Below are positions 32,557 to 42,700 of a stretch of DNA of 46,471 bases, one piece after another. Source of the stretch: an uncultured Lachnospiraceae bacterium (lineage in GTDB: Bacteria > Bacillota > Clostridia > Lachnospirales > Lachnospiraceae). The stretch lies in NCBI GenBank assembly GCA_934364805.1, contig CAKRMH010000020.1:1-46471 (forward strand), read 5' to 3'. Both the position numbers and the translations under genes were made by a program. Position 1 is the first letter of the stretch. Each line of letters opens with the position of its first letter. The notes beneath the pieces are model-generated. The model did not search any database and was not told the DNA's origin. It worked only from the letters and a program-made list of their open reading frames with translations.

Positions 32557-33984
32557 ATGGAAGAAAAGAAATTTGAAGGAATGACGGTCGGAGAAATGGC
32601 TGTTCAGAAACCGGATTATGAGAAAGAGATCGCAGGTGTGATCCGGAGCAATCTGTCGCCAAAGGCTATGAAAGACCGGCTGATGGATTACCATGAAAAC
32701 GATATTGCGGCTGCTCTTGAAGAAATGAGTGTTTCAGAAAGACAGCGGCTTTACCGGATTCTGGATATTGAGGATCTCTCTACAATTTTTGAATATGTAG
32801 ATGAAGATGATGTTGCAGGTTATCTGGAAGAGATGGACATCCGGAAAAAGGCTGCAATTGTTTCGGAAATGGATGCAGACAAGGCAGTGCATCTGCTCAG
32901 ACAGCTTGACAAAAAAGAACGTGAAATGTTGATCGAACTGATCGACAATGAAACCAAAAAGGATGTGGCGCTGATCGCATCCTTTGATGAGGACCAGATT
33001 GGAAGCCGGATGACAACGAATTTTATTTCGATCACATCCAATCTGACAGTAAAGCAGGCGATGAAAGAATTGATTCGTCAGGCGGCAGATAATGATAATA
33101 TTTCTACTTTATATATTGTAGATGAACAGAATGTTTTCTGTGGCGCGATCAGTCTGAATGATCTGATCATTGCCAGGCAGGACAAAAATCTGGATGATCT
33201 GATCGTTACATCTTATCCGTTCGTATATGCGAAGGAAGAGATTGACGACTGTATCGAATGGATCAAAGATTATTCGGAGGATTCCATCCCGGCGCTGGAT
33301 GAAGACAATAAACTTCTTGGGGTCATTACGGCGCAGGACATCATCAAGGTTGTAGATGATGAGATGGGCGAAGATTACGCAATGTTTGCAGGTCTGACTG
33401 CAGAAGAGGATCTGGAGGAATCTTTACATGACAGTGTGAAAAAACGGCTTCCGTGGCTGGTTATTCTTCTTGGACTCGGACTGGTTGTATCTTCGGTGGT
33501 AGGCCTGTTTGAAAATGTTGTATCGGAACTTACGATTGTGATCTGTTTTCAGTCATTGATCCTTGATATGGCGGGAAATGTCGGAACACAGTCACTGGCC
33601 GTAACCATCCGTGTGCTGATGGATGAAACATTGACAACAAAACAGAAATTTGGTCTGGTATTTAAAGAGGGACGTGTTGGACTTGTGAACGGATTGATCC
33701 TTGGATCGTTTTCTCTGGCTCTGATCGGATTATATATTCATTTGTTTAAAGGATATGCGTGGGGATTTGCATTTGCGGTATCACTTTGCATCGGCGCATC
33801 GTTGCTTTTGGCAATGCTGATCTCAAGTCTGATCGGTACGCTCGTTCCGATGTTCTTTAAAAAGATCCATATTGATCCGGCGGTTGCGTCGGGACCGTTA
33901 ATCACGACGATCAATGATCTGGTTGCTGTTGTGACCTATTATGGACTTGCGTGGATATTCCTTTTGGATATCATGCATTTTTAA
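32557..33984 (+). CDS. mgtE: Magnesium transporter MgtE
   Basis: 475 residues. N-terminal MgtE N-domain of helical repeats (AAALEEMSVSERQRLYRIL, VAGYLEEMDIRKKAAI), a CBS pair (about 150-275), then five membrane helices from about residue 300, including a segment with DMAGNVGTQSLAV and the conserved PLITTINDLVAV. Mg2+ channel with cytoplasmic gating by Mg2+. SD GGAGGTAG. It sits between rplL and rpoB, where most bacteria have nothing, with its own promoter and leader. Confidence 0.95.
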   Translation: MEEKKFEGMTVGEMAVQKPDYEKEIAGVIRSNLSPKAMKDRLMDYHENDIAAALEEMSVSERQRLYRILDIEDLSTIFEYVDEDDVAGYLEEMDIRKKAAIVSEMDADKAVHLLRQLDKKEREMLIELIDNETKKDVALIASFDEDQIGSRMTTNFISITSNLTVKQAMKELIRQAADNDNISTLYIVDEQNVFCGAISLNDLIIARQDKNLDDLIVTSYPFVYAKEEIDDCIEWIKDYSEDSIPALDEDNKLLGVITAQDIIKVVDDEMGEDYAMFAGLTAEEDLEESLHDSVKKRLPWLVILLGLGLVVSSVVGLFENVVSELTIVICFQSLILDMAGNVGTQSLAVTIRVLMDETLTTKQKFGLVFKEGRVGLVNGLILGSFSLALIGLYIHLFKGYAWGFAFAVSLCIGASLLLAMLISSLIGTLVPMFFKKIHIDPAVASGPLITTINDLVAVVTYYGLAWIFLLDIMHF

Positions 33985-33992
33985 AAAAGTTC

Positions 33993-34021
33993 TTGCAATT
34001 CAATATCTCTTGTTGTATACT
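33993..34021 (+). promoter_or_regulatory. sigma-A promoter for rpoB-rpoC
   Basis: TTGCAA (33993-33998), 17-bp spacer, TATACT (34016-34021), just after mgtE. The leader of about 100 bases contains a GGCTT.../...AAGCC stem with an inner CCTTTTT/GGAAAAAG pair. Confidence 0.75.
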
Positions 34022-34124
34022 ATACGTTGCACTATTATGGTGCAGTAGGCTTAATTATGTCCTTTTTTCGAGGAAAAAGCCTTGAAAAGTGGGTTTTAAA
34101 ATAAAAACGAGAGGTGAAACGTCA

Positions 34125-37100
34125 ATGGAGAAAAACAGAATACGTCCAGTCCAGGCTGGAAAAGGCATGCGTATGAGTTACTCAAGACAAAAAGAGGTTT
34201 TGGAAATGCCAAACCTGATCGAAGTCCAGAAGGATTCATATCAGTGGTTCTTAGACGAAGGTCTGAAAGAAGCATTTGCAGATATCTCTCCGATCGCTGA
34301 TTACAGCGGTCATCTTAGCTTGGAATTCGTTGATTTTACATTATGCGAAGATGATGTGAAATACACAATTCCGGAATGCAAAGAAAGAGATGCAACATAC
34401 GCCGCACCTTTAAAGGTTAAGGTAAGACTTCATAACAAAGAGACAGATGAAATCAACGAACATGAAATTTTCATGGGTGATCTTCCTCTTATGACAGAAA
34501 CCGGAACATTTGTGATCAACGGTGCTGAGCGAGTTATCGTAAGCCAGTTGGTCCGTTCTCCTGGTATCTATTACGGAATTGCTCACGATAAAGTGGGAAA
34601 AACTCTGTATTCCTGTACGGTAATCCCTAACCGTGGTGCATGGTTAGAGTACGAGACAGACTCCAATGACGTTTTCAGTGTAAGAGTAGATAGAACACGT
34701 AAAGTGCCGATTACGGTATTGTTACGTGCTCTTGGTGTGGGCACAAACCAGGCGATCCTTGATATGTTTGGCGAGGAACCAAAGATTCTTGCTTCTTTTG
34801 CAAAGGATCCGACAATCACCGAGAGAGATCCACAGGGCAGCTACGAAGCTGGTCTGTTAGAGTTATATAAGAAGATCCGTCCGGGCGAACCGCTTTCTGT
34901 AGAAAGTGCGGAAAGCCTTATTACAGCAATGTTCTTCGATCCGAGAAGATATGACCTTGCAAAAGTCGGACGTTATAAATTCAATAAGAAATTAGCGCTG
35001 AGAAACCGTATTAACGGTCAGATCCTTGCTGAGGATGTTTTAGATCCATCTACAGGTGAAGTGCTTGCAGAAGCTGGTACAACAGTAACAAGAGAGATGG
35101 CTGATCAGATCCAGAACGCAGCGGTTCCATATGTATGGATCCAGACAGAAACAAGAAATACCAAAGTGCTTTCTTCTATGATGGTTGATATCAGAACATG
35201 GATTCCGGAGATTGAAGATCCGGAGAGCCTTGGCATCCATGAGCTTGTTTATTATCCAGTGCTTGCCCAGATCATGGAAGAGAACGAGACTCTTGAAGAA
35301 CGTATCGAAGCGATCAAGAGAGATATTGCAGATCTGATTCCAAAGCATATTACAAAAGAGGATATCTTCGCATCCATTAACTATAATATGCATCTGGAGT
35401 GGGGATGTGGTTCCGAAGATGATATCGACCACTTAGGAAACAGACGTATCCGTGCGGTAGGTGAACTGTTACAGAACCAGTATCGTATCGGTCTGTCCAG
35501 ATTAGAGAGAGTTGTCCGTGAGAGAATGACAACACAGGATCTTGAAGGAATTTCTCCTCAGTCCTTAATTAATATCAAACCAGTAACAGCTGCTGTAAAA
35601 GAATTCTTTGGTTCTTCCCAGCTGTCACAGTTCATGGATCAGAACAACCCACTTGGTGAGCTGACCCATAAGAGACGTTTATCAGCATTAGGACCTGGTG
35701 GTCTTTCCAGAGACCGTGCCGGATTCGAGGTTCGAGATGTACATTACTCCCATTATGGACGTATGTGTCCAATCGAGACACCTGAAGGTCCTAACATCGG
35801 TCTGATCAACTCTCTTGCATGTTATGCAAGAATCAATGAGTATGGTTTCGTTGAGGCACCATACCGTAAAATCGATAAAACAGATCCTAAGAATCCACGT
35901 GTAACAGATGAAGTTGTTTACATGACAGCGGATGAAGAGGATAACTATCATGTAGCACAGGCGAACGAAAAACTTGACGAAAATGGTCATTTCGTACGTA
36001 ATTCGGTATCTGGTCGTTACAGAGAAGAAACACAGGAATACGATAAGTCAGCATTTGACTACATGGACGTATCTCCTAAGATGGTATTCTCAGTTGCTAC
36101 AGCTTTGATCCCATTCCTTCAGAACGACGATGCAAACCGTGCTCTGATGGGATCCAACATGCAGCGTCAGGCCGTTCCGCTTCTGACAACAGAAGCTCCT
36201 GTAGTAGGTACAGGTATGGAAGCAAAAGCTGCCGTTGACTCTGGTGTCTGTGTCGTTGCAAAAGCAGCTGGTACGGTAGAAAGCTCTGAGTCAAACCGCA
36301 TTGTAATTAAAGAAGATGACGGAAATAAGAGAGAATATATCCTTACAAAATTCTCACGTAGTAACCAGTCAAACTGCTACAACCAGAGACCGATCGTATT
36401 TAAAGGCCAGCATGTGGAAGCAGGCGAAGTGATCGCAGACGGTCCTTCTACATCAAACGGAGAGCTTGCTCTTGGTAAGAACCCACTGATCGGTTTTATG
36501 ACATGGGAAGGATACAACTACGAGGATGCTGTTCTTTTAAGTGAGCGCCTTGTACAGAATGATGTATATACATCCATCCATATCGAGGAATATGAAGCAG
36601 AATCACGTGATACCAAATTAGGACCGGAAGAAATTACCCGCGATGTTCCTGGTGTCGGTGATGAAGCGTTAAAAGACCTTGATGAGAGAGGTATTATCCG
36701 TATCGGTGCTGAGGTGCGTGCGGGAGATATCCTTGTCGGCAAGGTTACTCCGAAGGGAGAAACAGAGCTGACAGCGGAAGAGAGACTGCTTCGTGCGATC
36801 TTCGGTGAAAAAGCAAGAGAGGTTCGTGATACTTCCTTAAAAGTACCACACGGTGAATATGGTATCGTTGTAGATGCCAAGGTATTTACAAGAGAAAACG
36901 GAGACGAGTTATCTCCGGGTGTTAATCAGGCAGTCCGTATTTACATTGCACAGAAGAGAAAGATCTCTGTCGGCGATAAGATGGCTGGTCGTCATGGTAA
37001 CAAGGGTGTCGTTTCCCGTGTATTACCAGTAGAAGATATGCCATTCCTGCCAAACGGACGTCCGCTTGACATCGTACTGAATCCATTAGGTGTACCTTCC

Positions 37101-38051
37101 CGAATGAATATCGGTCAGGTCCTTGAGATTCATTTAAGTCTTGCAGCTAAGGCTTTGGGATTCAACATCTCAACTCCTGTATTCGATGGGGCGAAGGAGA
37201 TTGATATTCAGGATACTCTGGAACTTGCTAATGATTATGTAAACCTTCCGTTCAACAAAGAGGAAGCAGAGGCAGACGGCAATCCGGATTCTGATACATT
37301 TGAAGATAAATACAAAGACATCCTGCGCGAGGATGTAATGCAGTATCTGTATGACAACAGAGAACACAGAAAGCTCTGGAAAGGTGTTCCGCTTTCCCGC
37401 GATGGAAAAGTACAGCTCCGTGACGGACGTACTGGTGAATTTTTCGACGGTAAAGTAACAATCGGACACATGCATTACCTGAAACTGCATCATCTGGTAG
37501 ATGATAAGATCCACGCACGTTCAACAGGTCCTTACTCTCTGGTTACACAGCAGCCTCTGGGTGGTAAAGCCCAGTTCGGTGGACAGCGATTCGGAGAGAT
37601 GGAGGTTTGGGCACTGGAAGCTTACGGTGCTGCATATACTCTGCAGGAGATCCTGACAGTAAAATCCGACGACGTTGTAGGTCGTGTGAAAACATACGAA
37701 GCAATCATTAAAGGTGATAATATTCCTGAACCGGGAATTCCAGAATCCTTTAAGGTTCTCTTAAAAGAGCTTCAGTCATTAGGTCTGGATGTCAAAGTAC
37801 TTGACGAGGATCGTAATGAGGTAGAACTTATTGAAACCAGCGAATATGGTAATACTGATATCAATGCGATCATCGGTAACGATAAAGACTTCGCATTTGA
37901 AGATAGCGAGTCCTTTGAAAAGCATGGATTTACAAAACAGGAATTCGATGCTGAAAATGAAGAACTGGTAAATGTGGAAGAAGAAGCAGAACCTGAGTTT
38001 GATGATGATTCTGAGTTCTACAGTGATTCAGAAGCTCTTGACGAAGAATAG
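34125..38051 (+). CDS. rpoB: RNA polymerase beta subunit
   Basis: 1308 residues from ATG 34125 (SD GAGGTG). MEKNRIRPVQAGKGMRMSYS at the start; the rifampicin region reads FFGSSQLSQFMDQNNPL then THKRRLSALGPGGL, the unmutated form. GRHGNKGVVS and the C-terminal GGKAQFGGQRFGEMEVWALEA are intact. The acidic C-terminal tail (EEEAEPEFDDDSEFYSDSEAL) is a lineage feature of Lachnospiraceae-type RpoB. An in-frame ATG at 34089 is not used by the SD. Followed by rpoC after 19 bases. Confidence 0.99.
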   Translation: MEKNRIRPVQAGKGMRMSYSRQKEVLEMPNLIEVQKDSYQWFLDEGLKEAFADISPIADYSGHLSLEFVDFTLCEDDVKYTIPECKERDATYAAPLKVKVRLHNKETDEINEHEIFMGDLPLMTETGTFVINGAERVIVSQLVRSPGIYYGIAHDKVGKTLYSCTVIPNRGAWLEYETDSNDVFSVRVDRTRKVPITVLLRALGVGTNQAILDMFGEEPKILASFAKDPTITERDPQGSYEAGLLELYKKIRPGEPLSVESAESLITAMFFDPRRYDLAKVGRYKFNKKLALRNRINGQILAEDVLDPSTGEVLAEAGTTVTREMADQIQNAAVPYVWIQTETRNTKVLSSMMVDIRTWIPEIEDPESLGIHELVYYPVLAQIMEENETLEERIEAIKRDIADLIPKHITKEDIFASINYNMHLEWGCGSEDDIDHLGNRRIRAVGELLQNQYRIGLSRLERVVRERMTTQDLEGISPQSLINIKPVTAAVKEFFGSSQLSQFMDQNNPLGELTHKRRLSALGPGGLSRDRAGFEVRDVHYSHYGRMCPIETPEGPNIGLINSLACYARINEYGFVEAPYRKIDKTDPKNPRVTDEVVYMTADEEDNYHVAQANEKLDENGHFVRNSVSGRYREETQEYDKSAFDYMDVSPKMVFSVATALIPFLQNDDANRALMGSNMQRQAVPLLTTEAPVVGTGMEAKAAVDSGVCVVAKAAGTVESSESNRIVIKEDDGNKREYILTKFSRSNQSNCYNQRPIVFKGQHVEAGEVIADGPSTSNGELALGKNPLIGFMTWEGYNYEDAVLLSERLVQNDVYTSIHIEEYEAESRDTKLGPEEITRDVPGVGDEALKDLDERGIIRIGAEVRAGDILVGKVTPKGETELTAEERLLRAIFGEKAREVRDTSLKVPHGEYGIVVDAKVFTRENGDELSPGVNQAVRIYIAQKRKISVGDKMAGRHGNKGVVSRVLPVEDMPFLPNGRPLDIVLNPLGVPSRMNIGQVLEIHLSLAAKALGFNISTPVFDGAKEIDIQDTLELANDYVNLPFNKEEAEADGNPDSDTFEDKYKDILREDVMQYLYDNREHRKLWKGVPLSRDGKVQLRDGRTGEFFDGKVTIGHMHYLKLHHLVDDKIHARSTGPYSLVTQQPLGGKAQFGGQRFGEMEVWALEAYGAAYTLQEILTVKSDDVVGRVKTYEAIIKGDNIPEPGIPESFKVLLKELQSLGLDVKVLDEDRNEVELIETSEYGNTDINAIIGNDKDFAFEDSESFEKHGFTKQEFDAENEELVNVEEEAEPEFDDDSEFYSDSEALDEE

Positions 38052-38070
38052 AAGGAAGGGAGTGTCGTAA

Positions 38071-41000
38071 ATGCCAGAAACAAACGTTAAAGATATGAAC
38101 CAGGCGGTTCAGTTCGATGCAATTCAGATTGGTTTAGCATCTCCGGAGAAGATCAGAGAATGGTCTCACGGAGAGGTTAAAAAGCCTGAAACAATCAACT
38201 ACAGAACCTTAAAACCAGAGAAAGATGGTTTATTCTGTGAGAAGATCTTCGGACCGACCAAAGACTGGGAATGTCATTGTGGTAAATATAAAAAGATCCG
38301 TTACAAGGGTGTTGTCTGTGACCGTTGTGGCGTAGAGATCACAAAATCAAGTGTACGTAGAGAGCGTATGGGACACATCGAGCTGGCAGCTCCTGTTTCC
38401 CATATCTGGTACTTCAAGGGTATCCCATCCCGTATGGGACTTATCCTTGATCTGTCTCCACGTGTATTAGAGAGAGTACTTTATTTTGCATCATACATCG
38501 TACTGGACGCTGGTGATACAGGACTTGGATACAAACAGGTTCTTTCTGAGGCAGAATATCAGGAAGCCAGAGAGCAGTATGGAAGTGCATTTCGTGTTGG
38601 AATGGGTGCAGAAGCAATCCGTGAACTGTTAGAGAGCATTGATCTTGAGAAAGATTCTGCGGAATTAAAAGCAGAACTTGAGAATGCAACCGGACAGAAG
38701 AGAGCACGTATCATCAAAAGACTGGAAGTGGTAGAAGCCTTCCGCGAGTCTGGAAATAAACCTGAGTGGATGATCATGACAGTTATCCCTGTTATCCCAC
38801 CGGATTTACGTCCTATGGTTCAGCTGGATGGTGGACGTTTTGCAACATCCGATCTGAATGATTTATATAGACGAATCATCAACCGTAACAACCGTCTGAG
38901 AAGACTGCTGGATCTTGGCGCACCGGATATCATTGTCCGCAATGAGAAACGTATGCTTCAGGAAGCAGTTGATGCCCTGATCGATAACGGCCGTCGTGGA
39001 CGTCCGGTTACAGGTCCTGGTAACAGAGCGCTGAAATCCTTATCAGACATGTTAAAAGGTAAAGGTGGACGTTTCCGTCAGAACTTACTTGGAAAACGAG
39101 TTGACTACTCAGGACGTTCCGTTATCTGTGTAGAGCCAAAACTTAAGATTTTCCAGTGTGGTCTTCCGAAAGAGATGGCAATCGAATTATTCAAACCATT
39201 CGTTATGAAAGAACTCGTTGCAAACGGAACTGCACATAATATTAAGAGTGCAAAGAAGATGGTCGAAAGACTTCAGACAGAGGTCTGGGATGTGCTTGAA
39301 GAAGTAATCAAAGAGCATCCGGTTATGTTAAACCGTGCTCCTACACTGCATAGATTAGGTATCCAGGCATTCGAACCAATCCTGGTAGAAGGTAAAGCAA
39401 TCAAACTTCACCCATTGGTATGTACCGCATTCAATGCCGATTTCGACGGTGACCAGATGGCTGTTCACCTTCCATTGTCTGTTGAGGCACAGGCTGAGTG
39501 TAGATTTATGCTTTTATCTCCGAACAACTTACTGAAACCATCCGATGGTGGTCCGGTAGCCGTTCCTTCCCAGGATATGGTCCTTGGTATCTATTACCTG
39601 ACTATGAGAAAACTTGCAGATCACAAAGACGATAAAGATGCTCATGCAGTATCGGATACCGTATACAATGATCTGGAAGAACTGAAAAAGCTTACAACTC
39701 CTGGCACAGATGGAAAAGCTGAACTCGGATTATACGACATGATCTGGTTCGAAGACGTGACAGACAATAACCGCCGCGTGCTTTGTACACCGATGGATCT
39801 TTTCGGATATCATTACAGCAGCATGAATCAGGCACTGCTTGCTTATGAAAACGGAGAGATCACGCTTCACCAGAAAATTTATGTTTTCCGTAAAGCGAAA
39901 AATGCAGACGGAGAAGAAGTGACCGGATTTGTTGAAACTACACTTGGACTTCTGATCTTTAATGAGATCATTCCACAGGATCTTGGATTTGTTGACAGAA
40001 CAAAGCCTGAGAATCTCCTGAAAATGGAAGTTGATTTCCACGTAGGTAAGAAACAGATCAAACAGATCCTTGAAAAAGTAATCAACATTCATGGAGCAAC
40101 AACAACTGCGGAAGTACTGGATGATGTAAAGGCAATGGGTTATAAATACTCTACAAGAGCTGCTATGACCGTATCCATTTCCGATATGACCGTACCACCT
40201 CAGAAACCACAGATGATCGAGGACGCTCAGAATACGGTTGATAAGATCACAAAACAGTACAAACGTGGTCTGATCACAGAAGAAGAGCGTTACAAAGAAG
40301 TTGTTGAGACATGGAAAGAGACCGATGATGAGCTTACCAAAGCACTTCTGACAGGTCTTGATAAATATAACAATATCTTCATGATGGCTGATTCCGGAGC
40401 CCGTGGTTCCGATAAACAGATCAAACAGTTAGCAGGTATGCGTGGATTGATGGCAGATACAACAGGTAGAACCATCGAGCTGCCAATTAAGTCAAACTTC
40501 CGTGAAGGTCTTGACGTATTGGAGTACTTCATGTCCGCACATGGTGCCCGTAAAGGTCTGTCCGATACAGCTCTTCGTACAGCCGATTCCGGATATCTGA
40601 CAAGACGTCTGGTTGACGTTTCACAGCACATGATCGTACGTGAGTCCGATTGCTGCGCAGGAACCGGCCGTGAGATCCCAGGAATGGTTGTTAAGGCATT
40701 CATGGATGGAAAAGAAGAGATCGAGAGCTTACAGGAACGTATTACAGGTCGTTTCTCCTGCAATACAATCTGTGATAAAGATGGCAATGTTATCGTAAAA
40801 GCCAACCATATGATCACACCAAAGCGTGCAGCTGAGGTTATGAGCAAAGGTGTGGATGAGAACGGTGATCCAATCACTCAGGTGAAGATCCGTACGATTC
40901 TGACATGTAGATCACATATGGGTGTTTGTGCAAAATGTTATGGCGCCAACATGGCAACCGGTCAGGCAGTACAGGTTGGTGAGGCAATTGGTATCATCGC

Positions 41001-41913
41001 AGCACAGTCCATTGGTGAGCCAGGTACACAGCTTACCATGAGAACATTCCATACCGGTGGTGTAGCTGGTAACGATATTACACAGGGTCTTCCTCGTGTC
41101 GAAGAAATTTTTGAGGCACGTAAGCCTAAGGGACTTGCAATCATCACAGAATTCGGTGGTGTTGCTACCATTAAAGATACAAAGAAAAAACGTGAAGTTA
41201 TCGTAACAAATAAAGAAACAGGCGAATCCAAGACATACCTGATCCCTTACGGATCCAGAATCAAGATCATGGATGGTGCAGTACTCGAAGCCGGTGATGA
41301 ACTGACCGAAGGTTCTGTAAACCCGCATGATATCTTAAAGATCAAAGGTGTTCGTGCTGTTCAGGATTACATGCTCCGAGAGGTTCAGCGTGTATACCGT
41401 TTACAGGGTGTAGAAATCAACGATAAACATATCGAGGTTATTGTTCGCCAGATGTTACAGAAGATCCGTATCGAAGAGAACGGAGATTCCGATCTGCTTC
41501 CAGGAAGCATGGTTGACTCTCTTGACTTCCTTGAACTGAATGAGAAACTGGAAGAAGAAGGTAAGGAACAGGCAGTTGGATCCCAGGTATTACTTGGTAT
41601 TACAAAAGCTTCCCTTGCAACGAACTCCTTCTTATCAGCAGCATCATTCCAGGAAACAACCAAGGTTCTTACCGAGGCTGCAATCAAAGGAAAGATCGAT
41701 CCACTGATCGGTATGAAAGAGAACGTAATCATCGGTAAACTGATTCCGGCTGGTACTGGAATGAAGAGATATCGCGATATCAAACTTGACAGTGATATCA
41801 ATGAGGATGACGAATTAGCATTCGATGATATGGACGATCTTGATTTTGAAATCGAAGAAAATGCAGAAGCGATGACTGATATCGCAGACGAAGCAGAAAC
41901 AACCGAAGAATAA
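38071..41913 (+). CDS. rpoC: RNA polymerase beta' subunit
   Basis: 1280 residues. Zinc-binding N-terminal CHCGKYKKIRYKGVVCDRCG, active-site NADFDGDQMAVHLPLS with its three aspartates, trigger-loop region and the second zinc site (CCAGTG... CRSHMGVCAKCYG) are present. The C-terminus ends acidic (EENAEAMTDIADEAETTEE). SD GGAGTG before ATG 38071. Followed by a terminator. Confidence 0.99.
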   Translation: MPETNVKDMNQAVQFDAIQIGLASPEKIREWSHGEVKKPETINYRTLKPEKDGLFCEKIFGPTKDWECHCGKYKKIRYKGVVCDRCGVEITKSSVRRERMGHIELAAPVSHIWYFKGIPSRMGLILDLSPRVLERVLYFASYIVLDAGDTGLGYKQVLSEAEYQEAREQYGSAFRVGMGAEAIRELLESIDLEKDSAELKAELENATGQKRARIIKRLEVVEAFRESGNKPEWMIMTVIPVIPPDLRPMVQLDGGRFATSDLNDLYRRIINRNNRLRRLLDLGAPDIIVRNEKRMLQEAVDALIDNGRRGRPVTGPGNRALKSLSDMLKGKGGRFRQNLLGKRVDYSGRSVICVEPKLKIFQCGLPKEMAIELFKPFVMKELVANGTAHNIKSAKKMVERLQTEVWDVLEEVIKEHPVMLNRAPTLHRLGIQAFEPILVEGKAIKLHPLVCTAFNADFDGDQMAVHLPLSVEAQAECRFMLLSPNNLLKPSDGGPVAVPSQDMVLGIYYLTMRKLADHKDDKDAHAVSDTVYNDLEELKKLTTPGTDGKAELGLYDMIWFEDVTDNNRRVLCTPMDLFGYHYSSMNQALLAYENGEITLHQKIYVFRKAKNADGEEVTGFVETTLGLLIFNEIIPQDLGFVDRTKPENLLKMEVDFHVGKKQIKQILEKVINIHGATTTAEVLDDVKAMGYKYSTRAAMTVSISDMTVPPQKPQMIEDAQNTVDKITKQYKRGLITEEERYKEVVETWKETDDELTKALLTGLDKYNNIFMMADSGARGSDKQIKQLAGMRGLMADTTGRTIELPIKSNFREGLDVLEYFMSAHGARKGLSDTALRTADSGYLTRRLVDVSQHMIVRESDCCAGTGREIPGMVVKAFMDGKEEIESLQERITGRFSCNTICDKDGNVIVKANHMITPKRAAEVMSKGVDENGDPITQVKIRTILTCRSHMGVCAKCYGANMATGQAVQVGEAIGIIAAQSIGEPGTQLTMRTFHTGGVAGNDITQGLPRVEEIFEARKPKGLAIITEFGGVATIKDTKKKREVIVTNKETGESKTYLIPYGSRIKIMDGAVLEAGDELTEGSVNPHDILKIKGVRAVQDYMLREVQRVYRLQGVEINDKHIEVIVRQMLQKIRIEENGDSDLLPGSMVDSLDFLELNEKLEEEGKEQAVGSQVLLGITKASLATNSFLSAASFQETTKVLTEAAIKGKIDPLIGMKENVIIGKLIPAGTGMKRYRDIKLDSDINEDDELAFDDMDDLDFEIEENAEAMTDIADEAETTEE

Positions 41914-41922
41914 AATACAAAG

Positions 41923-41960
41923 GAACTCCATGCAGACAAAACTGTATGGGGTTCTTTTTT
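41923..41960 (+). terminator. Intrinsic terminator after rpoC
   Basis: GAACTCCATGCAG (from 41923) pairs with CTGTATGGGGTTC (to 41954), with six T after it (41955-41960). Confidence 0.9.
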
Positions 41961-42019
41961 ATGAGATAGAATGTAAGATTGCCGGAAGTTTATAAGCAGA
42001 AGAATTCATGAAATTTTTC

Positions 42020-42048
42020 TTGACAACAGTGAAAAACGTTTATATAAT
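42020..42048 (+). promoter_or_regulatory. Consensus sigma-A promoter for the str operon (rpsL)
   Basis: TTGACA (42020-42025), exactly 17 bp, TATAAT (42043-42048). Just downstream GTGTGC (42055-42060) pairs with GCACAC (42069-42074), giving a likely 5'-end stem in the transcript. Confidence 0.9.
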
Positions 42049-42103
42049 CAGATAGTGTGCATACATTCGCACACATTTAGATAAACTACAGGAGGTGAAA
42101 ATA

Positions 42104-42523
42104 ATGCCAACATTCAACCAGTTAGTAAGAAAAGGACGTCAGACATCTGTTAAGAAGTCTACAGCACCTGCACTTCAGAAGAGCTACAACTCTTTACAGA
42201 AGAGACCAATCGATAATGCGTCTCCACAGAAGAGAGGTGTATGTACAGCTGTTAAGACAGCAACTCCTAAGAAACCTAACTCAGCTCTTAGAAAGATCGC
42301 CAGAGTTCGTCTTTCAAATGGAATCGAAGTAACATCTTATATTCCAGGAGAAGGTCACAACTTACAGGAGCATAGTGTTGTTCTGATTCGTGGTGGTAGA
42401 GTAAAAGACTTACCAGGTACAAGATACCATATCATCCGTGGAACACTTGATACAGCAGGTGTTGCAAACAGAAAACAGGCTCGTTCTAAATATGGTGCTA
42501 AGAAACCAAAGGCCGCTAAATAA
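42104..42523 (+). CDS. rpsL: 30S ribosomal protein S12
   Basis: 139 residues from ATG 42104 (SD AGGAGGTG). MPTFNQLVRKGRQTSVKKS at the start, and PKKPNSALRKIARVRLSNG keeps the lysine whose change gives streptomycin resistance. S12 takes part in decoding accuracy. First gene of rpsL-rpsG-fusA. An in-frame GTG at 42095 is part of the SD region. Confidence 0.98.
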   Translation: MPTFNQLVRKGRQTSVKKSTAPALQKSYNSLQKRPIDNASPQKRGVCTAVKTATPKKPNSALRKIARVRLSNGIEVTSYIPGEGHNLQEHSVVLIRGGRVKDLPGTRYHIIRGTLDTAGVANRKQARSKYGAKKPKAAK

Positions 42524-42565
42524 TTTTAGCAGACAATAGTATCACAAACAGAACTAAATAGGTTA

Positions 42566-42629
42566 GTGTTGGGATTGCCCTGAAATGCCGGGGATTTCAC
42601 TTATTGGAATATAAATTCCGCACGAACAC
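42566..42629 (+). ncRNA. Three-way-junction candidate between rpsL and rpsG
   Basis: GTGTT (42566-42570) pairs with AACAC (42625-42629). Inside are two hairpins: TGAAAT (42581-42586) with ATTTCA (42594-42599), and GGAAT (42606-42610) with ATTCC (42615-42619). In E. coli, S7 represses translation by binding the rpsL-rpsG intercistronic region, so a similar operator is plausible. Confidence 0.5.
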
Positions 42630-42700
42630 ATTAGAAAGACACATGTGAGTACCGTTGAATTAATCGACAATCAAAAATCATGATTAAGGAGGGAAGTACC

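Noticed and set aside
38441..41939. Long minus-strand open frames across rpoC and rpoB
   Set aside because: They are shadows of the conserved plus-strand genes, with no SD or protein-like composition.
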